A DNA stretch of 5,446 bases from CAYFNK01 sp964393215 (GTDB taxonomy: Archaea > Nanobdellota > Nanobdellia > SCGC-AAA011-G17 > PNOQ01), in contig CAYMSW010000041.1 in the NCBI GenBank assembly GCA_964393215.1, positions 1-5,446 of the forward strand. The letters run 5' to 3'. A model generated the notes under the pieces. That model had not been told where the DNA came from. It saw nothing but the letters and a program-made list of their open reading frames with translations, and ran no database searches. A program made the translations under genes and the position numbers. Of the stretch, positions 1 through 4,697 are shown in pieces; position 1 is the stretch's first letter, and each line of letters opens with the position of its first letter.

Positions 1-91
1 CATGTTACATTCAGATTGAGGACTTTTTATTTCAGGAATCGCTCAGATTAGGTATCATATACTTACCCCTGAAAAACAAAGATGCGGCGAG

Positions 92-421
92 ATGTATAGA
101 TATGAATTAAGGGGTTATTCATATGGAATTGCTCGCCCGCTATGGGTTACCTGGGTTGGCTACTTATATGCTGATGCACCCACAAAAGATCATCTAATTT
201 ATAACGGGCATGCTCAAGTGAATTTGCCTGATGATTTTCCATCATTAAGAGCAAGTCAGTATGTTGGCGCTAACGGTCACCTTTATCTTTTGCTCGGCCC
301 TATTAAGCAGTATTATAACAGCTTCAATCTAAACTACCACAGTGGATCTACCGGAGAAAACGTTAATCATGACAAACAGTTATATAAAGTTATTGTAAGT
401 GAAGATGCGAGACCAAAATAA
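92..421 (+). CDS. hypothetical protein, possibly the 3' remnant of a longer gene
   Basis: This 109-residue ORF matches no family I recognise. It is rich in Tyr, Gly, Asn and His (for example GANGHLYLLLGP, residues 59-70), with no signal peptide, membrane segment or catalytic motif. The look is that of a small soluble beta-rich domain. The ATG at 92 has no good ribosome binding site; the preceding bases are gcggcgag. The same frame stays open back to a TGA at 17-19 but offers no other ATG, so this may be the end of a gene decayed upstream. Alternatively it may be translated by coupling to a frame that runs from the window edge and stops at 108-110, overlapping this start. The stop at 419-421 lies 28 bp before a long inverted repeat. 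The ORF is AT-rich compared with the genes to the right, which would fit transferred DNA. It could also be non-functional. Confidence 0.45.
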   Translation: MYRYELRGYSYGIARPLWVTWVGYLYADAPTKDHLIYNGHAQVNLPDDFPSLRASQYVGANGHLYLLLGPIKQYYNSFNLNYHSGSTGENVNHDKQLYKVIVSEDARPK

Positions 422-448
422 TTTTCAGTCAGGACCCGCACAATAATA

Positions 449-519
449 TCAAATAAGCCGATCCCATATAGTGATGCTTAATGTTTCTTTTCCTCAACTA
501 ATTGGTTCGGCTTATTTGA
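449..519. repeat. 19-bp imperfect inverted repeat with 33-bp spacer
   Basis: The arms 449-467 and 501-519 are complementary at 17 of 19 positions. The outer 13 bases (tcaaataagccga and its reverse complement) match perfectly. The pair begins 28 bp after the stop of the ORF at 92-421. As RNA it would make a long stem with a large loop. Neither side has the run of T expected of an intrinsic terminator. There is no obvious target-site duplication and no integron core site (GTTRRRY) at the ends. It could be a small miniature-transposon-like element, a regulatory stem, or a decayed element. Only the symmetry itself is certain. Confidence 0.6.
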
Positions 520-632
520 ACTCGCGGAAAAACGAGGGGTCGTACCTACACTTTTGACAAAACCGATGAAACGCAAGCAGGCCGGCCACAGAGATCGGCT
601 TTTTCAGTGTCGTATTACCAGGGACATGAGCG

Positions 633-755
633 ATGGAAACCTTTAACGACATCATGATCACCGCGCTTCTGATCATCTCTGCCCCGGTGATGGTGTTTTT
701 CATAAAGGAAATCACCATTGACGAACTCCAGCGCCGGAAATATCTAAAACACTGA
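633..755 (+). CDS. possible small single-pass membrane protein (40 aa)
   Basis: This short ORF encodes 40 residues. A polar start (METFND) is followed by a hydrophobic stretch at about residues 7-24 (IMITALLIISAPVMVFFI). A charged tail rich in Lys, Arg and Glu (ITIDELQRRKYLKH) follows. This is the layout of a single membrane-spanning peptide with a basic cytoplasmic end. AGGGA at 620-624 sits 8 bases before the ATG, a reasonable ribosome binding site. An in-frame TGA at 627-629 rules out a longer version. The next gene, a membrane-anchored TPR protein, starts 44 bp downstream on the same strand, so the two could be co-transcribed. I do not recognise a family. Its size means chance cannot be excluded; the spacing and hydropathy are the only support. 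Confidence 0.4.
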   Translation: METFNDIMITALLIISAPVMVFFIKEITIDELQRRKYLKH

Positions 756-799
756 AGGTCCGGATAAAGGAAAATAATTTCCAGGATAGGACTTTTTTC

Positions 800-1165
800 A
801 TGAAAACCGAGGTAACAGTTGCACTTATTACAGCCGTTGCAGGTATTTTTGCTGCATTGATCGTCGGCTTTTTCGGTTTGATCCCAAAGGGATATAGCTC
901 GGAGACTGCTAATAAACCTCAAGTCGCCACCGGGCAGGAAGGCAGTGTCAATGTTCACGGAGACATAAAAACTGAGAGCGGTGGAGACACCTATGTTACT
1001 GGCAAAGGCTCCATATATGTCACTAAATATGAAATGTCGTTAGACGAGCTAAAAACCCTTTCCGGAGAACTCAAACTAACTCAAATCGCCGTTCAAAATT
1101 TCCTTAAAATCCTTGAGAAAAAAATGTCCCCCTGGAGGATCTGGATCATACGCTCCGAGAAATAG
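800..1165 (+). CDS. N-terminal part of a frameshifted membrane-anchored TPR protein
   Basis: This is the first part of one gene whose reading continues in another frame to 1788. AGGA at 788-791 lies 8 bases before the ATG. Residues 6-28 form a hydrophobic helix rich in Ala, Val, Ile and Gly, probably an uncleaved N-terminal membrane anchor. Residues 44-75 are Gly- and Thr-rich, with short alternating strands (GSVNVHGDI, GGDTYVTG, GSIYVTK), suggesting a small repetitive beta region. From residue 79 the chain becomes helical (LDELKTLSGELK through FLKILEKK). The last 13 residues before the stop at 1163-1165 (MSPWRIWIIRSEK) look out of frame. In the -1 frame the helical pattern continues smoothly as NVPLEDLDHTLREIAKRY. 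The break therefore lies at the seven-A run 1118-1124. Joined together, the protein would have about 329 residues. The molecular role is unknown; TPR proteins of this kind usually act as scaffolds. Confidence 0.7.
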   Translation: MKTEVTVALITAVAGIFAALIVGFFGLIPKGYSSETANKPQVATGQEGSVNVHGDIKTESGGDTYVTGKGSIYVTKYEMSLDELKTLSGELKLTQIAVQNFLKILEKKMSPWRIWIIRSEK

Positions 1166-1788
1166 CCAAACGGTATAAAGACCTTCAGGTAAAACTGTCC
1201 ACTTTCGATTCGACTGATCCTGAAGTTGTAAATCTCAAACGCCAGGCAAAAGAAGCCTTGGATGCCGCCGAATTCGATAAAGCTGAAAAGTTCCTCGAAC
1301 AAGCCTCCCAAAAGGATATCGAAGCCGCCGAACGTTTAAAAGAAACCGCCAACTCCCGCCTCCGCTCCGCCGCTGAATCTAAAGCCGAGATCGGCGATCT
1401 GAGACATACACAATTAGATTACAAAGGTGCTGCTACTTTTTTTAAACAAGCCGCTGATATCGTGCCCGAAAATGATCAACTGTTACTTGCCGATTACCTT
1501 CAGAAATGGAGTGTTTCTACAAAGGATGCAGGCCAATATGACAGGGCAGAACCACCAATAATCCGTTGCTTGAAAATCAGAAAAAAGGTTCTTGGCCCAG
1601 AGCATCCTTCAGTCGCCAAGACGCTTTACAACCTGGCCTTGCTTTTTGATACCCAGGGCAAATATGCAGAGGCGGAACCTCTCTACAGAAGGTCTTTGGA
1701 GATTTCCGAAAAAACCCTTGGACCCGATCATCACACTTCCCAAAAGATAAAAGAGAATCTTGATTCTTTTAACGACAAAAATCAGTAA
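1117..1788 (+). CDS. C-terminal TPR part of the frameshifted gene
   Basis: This frame opens directly after a TGA at 1114-1116 and has no ATG with a ribosome binding site near its beginning, so it is a continuation and not a separate gene. Numbered on the joined protein (N109 encoded at 1123-1125), residues 109-200 are a charged helical region (DPEVVNLKRQAKEALD, then FDKAEKFLEQASQKD). TPR-like helical pairs follow at about 199-225, 232-266 and 273-308. The last two are of the 42-residue kinesin-light-chain type, with the hallmark LGPEHPSVAKTLYNLA, then GKYAEAEPLYRRSL, and a second LGPDH. TPR arrays bind peptides or partner proteins. Relatives often carry many more 42-residue units, so this array is short; it ends at a normal stop (1786-1788). 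Without an N-terminal half in the same frame, this part would be translated only by slippage, or the break is a mutation or a base-calling error. Confidence 0.7.
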   Translation, partial: EKNVPLEDLDHTLREIAKRYKDLQVKLSTFDSTDPEVVNLKRQAKEALDAAEFDKAEKFLEQASQKDIEAAERLKETANSRLRSAAESKAEIGDLRHTQLDYKGAATFFKQAADIVPENDQLLLADYLQKWSVSTKDAGQYDRAEPPIIRCLKIRKKVLGPEHPSVAKTLYNLALLFDTQGKYAEAEPLYRRSLEISEKTLGPDHHTSQKIKENLDSFNDKNQ

Positions 1789-1839
1789 CAATCCGGCATC
1801 GACGCCCGGACTTATTTGCCGGCCAGCTCCCCATTTCCC

Positions 1840-1974
1840 ACTTCCGACTTTCACGACTTCCTGTATTCCAGTAATTTGCTTCTAAACACCTTATATATAA
1901 TGGTATAATATCAATTGAATCCCCGATTGACCCCACTTCCGCCGTACTTCCGACTTTCCCCCTTCAAGTCGGAA
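1840..1974. repeat. repeated 13-mer plus perfect 9-bp hairpin in C-rich spacer
   Basis: The 13-mer acttccgactttc occurs at 1840-1852 and again at 1946-1958, in the same orientation. The second copy also forms the left arm of a perfect 9-bp inverted repeat (1948-1956 with 1966-1974, 9-base loop tcccccttc). The hairpin is not followed by a T run, so it is a poor terminator for the TPR gene. Nearby bases contain further partial copies (for example cacttcc at 1934-1940). The pattern resembles a decayed dispersed intergenic repeat family. Confidence 0.55.
1896..1909 (+). promoter_or_regulatory. candidate extended -10 promoter for the helix-hairpin-helix gene
   Basis: TGGTATAAT at 1901-1909 fits the extended -10 consensus TGnTATAAT exactly. 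A second TATAAT overlaps at 1896-1901. There is no good -35 box at 16-18 bp, which extended -10 promoters can do without. A start near 1916 would give a leader of about 225 bases before the gene at 2141. The AT-rich island stands out within a C-rich spacer. This is inferred from sequence match alone. Confidence 0.4.
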
Positions 1975-2120
1975 ATGAATTTGTCCCGAAAATCCGGTTT
2001 TAGTCTCAAACTTCCCGACATCCCATAAATCCCCACTTTTCGTAATCATTTCCGAACCATCCGACCCACAAACCCGTATCCACAACGGTTCCAAACCTCC
2101 CGACCCCCCACAATACCAAA
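1975..2120 (+). other. G-poor, C-rich untranslated stretch without a gene
   Basis: Together with the repeats upstream, this fills the 350-bp gap between the TPR gene and the helix-hairpin-helix gene. The + strand has very few G bases and many C runs (ccccac, cccgac, ccgaccc, cccccc), with the short motif cccgac or ccgacc recurring. If transcribed it would be a largely unstructured pyrimidine- and A-rich leader. Open frames across it on the minus strand are low-complexity (Gly, Ser, Trp, Arg) and I do not treat them as genes. Confidence 0.5.
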
Positions 2121-2126
2121 GCTGAG

Positions 2127-2143
2127 AGGAGGATATGATGATG
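2127..2143 (+). promoter_or_regulatory. strong ribosome binding site before three consecutive ATG codons
   Basis: AGGAGG at 2127-2132 is a full consensus Shine-Dalgarno sequence. It is followed by ATGATGATG with in-frame starts at 2135, 2138 and 2141. The spacings are 2, 5 and 8 bases. Two is too short, so 2141 is the best start and 2138 an acceptable alternative. The choice changes the signal peptide by only one or two Met residues. Confidence 0.7.
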
Positions 2144-2419
2144 ACCAAAAGAAGCTTTATCTCGTTTCTGACTGTTTTGCTGCTTGTGTTTTTTGTCGTT
2201 ACGCCAGTTATGGCCCAAGACCCGGAGAAAATAAATATCAACACGGCGACGGCGGAAGAGTTGACTAAGTTGACGGGCGTCGGTCCTAAATATGCGGAAA
2301 TTATTGTAAAGTATCGGGATACCAATGGACCTTTCGAGACGCCGGAGGCCATAATGAATGTAAAGGGGATTGGGCAGAAAACCTACGAAGCGAACAAGGA
2401 GATTATTGCTGTAGAGTAG
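2141..2419 (+). CDS. exported ComEA-type helix-hairpin-helix protein
   Basis: This small protein of 92 residues has a clear signal peptide. MTKR is followed by a hydrophobic core at residues 5-22 and a likely cleavage after VMA (residue 25), leaving QDPEK as the mature start. The rest is a tandem helix-hairpin-helix domain, introduced by the typical ININTATAEEL (31-41). The hairpins are LTGVGPKYAEIIVKYR (44-59) and VKGIGQKTYEANKEII (74-89). Both carry the GhGxxxA-like turn that contacts the DNA backbone in this fold. ComEA proteins bind DNA in the periplasm or at the cell surface during uptake. This short form lacks the long N-terminal domain of Bacillus ComEA and resembles the stand-alone versions common in Proteobacteria. 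Whether it serves transformation here is not shown, since no other competence gene is in the window. The gene appears monocistronic, with long spacers on both sides. Confidence 0.88.
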   Translation: MTKRSFISFLTVLLLVFFVVTPVMAQDPEKININTATAEELTKLTGVGPKYAEIIVKYRDTNGPFETPEAIMNVKGIGQKTYEANKEIIAVE

Positions 2420-2450
2420 CACTGATTTTCATACTGAAAAAGCATGTTAT

Positions 2451-2636
2451 CCATCCAGAAGAGAAGGCCCTGTCCTTCAATTGGATGGTTCCGAAGGTTA
2501 ATTTCTCTTATAAAAAGCAGCCAATTGCCCCCCTCCCGCGCATCAGCAGTCCAGAATAGGACGGCTGTTGCGCGGTGATGCCACCGAAACGGCCAGCCCC
2601 ATCGAATGACACCAATTGGGGTTGCGGAAAGCAACC
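2451..2636. other. intergenic region with a series of hairpins (possible structured RNA or dispersed element)
   Basis: The first 290 bp of the 460-bp spacer hold no convincing gene but several inverted repeats. CCATCC/GGATGG (2451-2456 with 2483-2488) encloses GAAGG/CCTTC (2463-2467 with 2474-2478). A 17-bp stem spans 2536-2575. CGGTG/CACCG pairs 2573-2577 with 2582-2586. CCCCA/TGGGG pairs 2597-2601 with 2617-2621. GGTTGC-ggaaa-GCAACC spans 2620-2636. Some of these share bases, so they could be alternative folds. None is followed by a T run. The region could be a small RNA, a long leader or trailer, or a mobile palindromic repeat; the sequence does not decide between these. An open minus-strand frame (2383-2709) crosses it but also runs over the end of the gene at 2141-2419. 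Confidence 0.4.
2536..2575. repeat. 17-bp near-perfect hairpin with 6-base loop
   Basis: Arms 2536-2552 and 2559-2575 pair at 15 of 17 positions, with mismatches at 2543/2568 and 2548/2563 and loop agaata. It is GC-rich and by far the strongest stem in the window. The following bases (tgatgcc) are not T-rich, which argues against an intrinsic terminator. The GC-rich arms with internal mismatches resemble dispersed palindromic (REP-like) units, but one copy cannot prove that. Confidence 0.6.
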
Positions 2637-2713
2637 GTATCAAATCTCTCCGATTGAAAAAATCCCAATATTTATAGCTTTTTAGATATTGCTTGACTTC
2701 GGTTATCAAATAT

Positions 2714-2779
2714 GTTCAATTCGTGAACGTTTAAAAACTGAACACACGTATACGCCTGTTTATATATCGAATGTTCAGT
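2714..2779 (+). promoter_or_regulatory. cluster of GTTCA/TGAAC half-sites, likely operator and promoter region of the regulator gene
   Basis: Four GTTCA/TGAAC half-sites lie within 66 bp. They are arranged as two inverted pairs: GTTCA-attcg-TGAAC at 2714-2728, and the perfect 8-bp pair actgaaca (2737-2744) with tgttcagt (2772-2779). Between the arms of the second pair are the palindrome cgtatacg (2747-2754) and an AT-rich tatata (2761-2766) that could be a -10 box. Its partner -35 (ctgaac, 2738-2743) would overlap the left arm. A regulator binding here would thus cover the promoter. Transcription would start near 2773, about 108 bases before the winged-helix gene. Autoregulation is an inference. 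Confidence 0.4.
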
Positions 2780-2880
2780 CAACAAACCCAATTCCAACCC
2801 AGGCATCGTTGTAACCCACCCGGCGGAGCTATATCCGCATCAATCAAAGAGACCTACAACATATACCTCGAGAGCTTCCC

Positions 2881-3462
2881 ATGGACAACCAAGACATTCG
2901 CACATTAAAGATTTTGGAAGAGATTGAAAAAGACGACGTTCCCAGCCAGAGAGATATGGCCAGGACATTGAACGTTTCACTGGGATTGGTGAACTCCTTT
3001 ATCAAGCGCCTGACACAGAAGGGATATTTCAAGATCACCAGCATTCCACGAAATCGCATCAAGTATATTTTGACCCCGAAAGGTGCTGCCGAGAAGACGC
3101 GGCTCACCTACCAGTATATTCAGTATTCTTTGGGGTTTTATAAGAGAGCCCGCCAGAAACTCCGGAAACTTTTCCAGGATTTTTCAGCCATGGGCATCCG
3201 AAAAGTCGTTTTCTATGGCGCGACGGATCTCACCGAAATCGCATATCTTTCCTTACAGGAAACTTCTATCGAGCTTTTGGCTGTTGTGGATAATGATAAA
3301 GCCGGACAAAAGTTTATTTGGGGAGAGGTAAGCCGGGAGGATATCTTGGATTTTATTCACTATGACATACTGCTCATCACGATCCCCGAGGTCGGAGTTG
3401 AAGCGGCTTTAAACCTTTCGGAAGGAACAGTACCCCGCAGGAAAATCGCCACCATTGAATAG
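2881..3462 (+). CDS. winged-helix transcriptional regulator with C-terminal nucleotide-binding-like domain
   Basis: This 193-residue protein appears to have two domains. Residues 5-70 form a MarR-like winged helix. The helix-turn-helix is VPSQRDMARTLNVSLGLVNSFIKRL (20-44, split by the turn at about 31-33), followed by a wing (YFKITSIPRNRIKYILTPKG). Residues 72-100 are a basic amphipathic linker helix. Residues 107-170 look like a Rossmann-type fold. There is a strand RKVVFY, a glycine turn GATDLTEIA, a second strand ELLAVVDND, then DILLITIP. This resembles the N-terminal nucleotide-sugar-binding domain of PglD-like enzymes. MarR-type regulators of this kind are known beside exopolysaccharide loci, and the next gene (77 bp on, same strand) is a nucleotide-sugar aminotransferase. 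A reasonable inference is control of this locus in response to a nucleotide or sugar-nucleotide. The ATG has only a weak ribosome binding site (GAGAG at 2870-2874). Confidence 0.8.
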   Translation: MDNQDIRTLKILEEIEKDDVPSQRDMARTLNVSLGLVNSFIKRLTQKGYFKITSIPRNRIKYILTPKGAAEKTRLTYQYIQYSLGFYKRARQKLRKLFQDFSAMGIRKVVFYGATDLTEIAYLSLQETSIELLAVVDNDKAGQKFIWGEVSREDILDFIHYDILLITIPEVGVEAALNLSEGTVPRRKIATIE

Positions 3463-3486
3463 GGTCGGTTTAGCAAAAATTGGAGA

Positions 3487-3501
3487 GCACCCGTTGGGTG
3501 C
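3487..3501 (+). promoter_or_regulatory. perfect 6-bp hairpin between regulator and aminotransferase genes
   Basis: GCACCC-gtt-GGGTGC forms a tight GC-rich hairpin, 25 bases after the regulator stop. It is not followed by a T run (ggtcgtcg), so it is not a standard terminator. It might stabilise the downstream message or set relative expression of the two genes. The aminotransferase ribosome binding site (GGAG, 3528-3531) is outside the stem. Confidence 0.35.
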
Positions 3502-3539
3502 GGTCGTCGAATATCAAGTTACAGAATGGAGAATCTTCT

Positions 3540-4697
3540 ATGCAGTTTATTGATTTAAACGCACAGCAGGCGCGCATTCGGGATGCAATTGAGCGAAACA
3601 TCGAACGCGTACTTGACCACAACCAATATATTTTGGGTCCCGAAAACGAGGAACTTGAAAAGGTACTGGCCGAATATGTGGGCGTTAAGCATGCAATTGG
3701 ATGCGCTTCCGGTACCGATGCCCTGCTTTTGGCCATGATGGCTTACGGGGTTGGTCCGGGCGATGCCGTTTTTACCTCACCGTTTACCTTTATCGCCACT
3801 GCGGAAACCATCAGTTTGCTCGGCGCGACACCCGTATTCGTGGATATTGATGCCCGTTCTTTCAACATGGATCCGGCCTTGCTTGATGATGCCATATCCT
3901 CGGTAAAACAGGGGAGGGTGCCCAATTCGGAACCAACGGAACACTCACATGCGCCACTCGTACCGAAGTGTGTCATTGGTGTGGATCTATTCGGTCTACC
4001 CGCAGAGTATGATCAAATCAATCGGATCGCTAATGAAAACGATTTGTTTGTCATTGAAGATGCCGCCCAGTCCTTCGGCGCTGCAGTGGACGGGAAAAGA
4101 TCCTGCAGCCTTGCGGCTGTCGGGTGTACCTCATTTTTCCCGGCCAAACCCCTGGGATGCTACGGCGACGGGGGGATGTGTTTTACGGATCGGGATGATT
4201 TGACGGAGGCGATGATTTCGATTCGGGTCCATGGACAGGGAACACACCGATATGACAACGTCAGAATCGGTATCAATGGGCGGTTGGACACCCTGCAGGC
4301 GGCGATCCTGTTGGCAAAGTTTGAGATATTTCCTGAAGAGTTACTGCTACGCAAACGGGTTGCGGAAAAATACACACAGCTGATCGAACCGATTCAAGAC
4401 GTGGAAACGCCCATTATTCCATCCCACGTGTCCAGTTCCTGGGCAATCTATTCCATTCTGGCGTCTGACGAGAAACACCGTTCCTATCTTCAAGGAAAGC
4501 TTAAAGAGGCCGGGGTTCCCACGGCGGTCTACTATCCCAAACCCCTTCATATTCAACCGGCATTTAGCTATTTGGGGTATGGTGAGAATGATTTTCCGGT
4601 CAGTGAGAATTGTGCAAAACGCATTTTCAGTCTGCCGATGCATCCTTATCTAAGCGATGAATCGCAAGAGCAAATTTCAGGCATTCTCAGATCATAA
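3540..4697 (+). CDS. DegT/DnrJ/EryC1 family PLP-dependent sugar aminotransferase, WbpE-like
   Basis: This 385-residue enzyme belongs to the DegT/DnrJ/EryC1 family. Its members move an amino group from glutamate to a keto-sugar nucleotide with pyridoxal phosphate, in the cytoplasm. It closely resembles WbpE, which makes the 3-amino group of UDP-2,3-diamino-uronic acids for O-antigen. Seen motifs: FIDLNAQQARI at the start; SGTDAL (57-62) for cofactor phosphate; EDAAQSFGA (173-181) with Asp174 for the pyridine nitrogen; FFPAKPLGCYGDGG (199-212) with Lys203 as the Schiff-base lysine; NGRLDTLQAAIL (246-257); and LPMHPY near the end. All key residues are present, so it should be active. I chose ATG 3540, with GGAG 8 bases upstream, over an in-frame TTG at 3480 because family members begin with this exact MxFIDL pattern. 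A linker of about 20 residues near 121-142 is longer than in the WbpE I recall. The exact sugar substrate is inferred. Confidence 0.92.
   Translation: MQFIDLNAQQARIRDAIERNIERVLDHNQYILGPENEELEKVLAEYVGVKHAIGCASGTDALLLAMMAYGVGPGDAVFTSPFTFIATAETISLLGATPVFVDIDARSFNMDPALLDDAISSVKQGRVPNSEPTEHSHAPLVPKCVIGVDLFGLPAEYDQINRIANENDLFVIEDAAQSFGAAVDGKRSCSLAAVGCTSFFPAKPLGCYGDGGMCFTDRDDLTEAMISIRVHGQGTHRYDNVRIGINGRLDTLQAAILLAKFEIFPEELLLRKRVAEKYTQLIEPIQDVETPIIPSHVSSSWAIYSILASDEKHRSYLQGKLKEAGVPTAVYYPKPLHIQPAFSYLGYGENDFPVSENCAKRIFSLPMHPYLSDESQEQISGILRS

Noticed and set aside
3..110. Open frame from the window edge to a TAA at 108-110, as the end of an upstream gene
   Set aside because: Only 35 codons are visible, with no recognisable motif, and such a stretch can be open by chance in AT-rich DNA. 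It is mentioned only because it overlaps the start at 92.
421..530. Integron cassette recombination site (attC) after the ORF at 92-421
   Set aside because: The inverted repeat is suggestive in position, but the required end cores (RYYYAAC and GTTRRRY) are absent and no second cassette follows.
554..604. TTGACA at 554-559 as a -35 box, and GCCG/CGGC plus T run (581-604) as a terminator or riboswitch-like element
   Set aside because: No -10 box lies 16-18 bp after the TTGACA. The stem is only 4 bp with an 11-base loop. The acgcaagc string recalls c-di-GMP (GEMM) riboswitches, but the rest of that consensus is missing.
566..646. 26-residue ORF (MKRKQAGHRD...) before the small membrane peptide
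   Set aside because: It has no ribosome binding site, no motif, and overlaps the better-supported start at 633 in another frame.
1891..2352. Minus-strand ORF of 153 codons over the C-rich spacer
   Set aside because: It covers most of the helix-hairpin-helix gene in antisense, and its other part is low-complexity Gly/Ser/Trp/Arg translation of the repeat-rich spacer.
2383..2709. Minus-strand ORF of 108 codons in the hairpin-rich spacer
   Set aside because: No recognised domain, no clear ribosome binding site, it overlaps the end of the gene at 2141-2419, and its DNA is dominated by inverted repeats. It could deserve a homology search but I cannot support it.
2822..2838. ops/JUMPstart-like element (ggcggagc) before the polysaccharide genes
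   Set aside because: It differs from GGCGGTAGCGT at key positions. What is there is a 5-bp hairpin GCGGA/TCCGC, too short to interpret.
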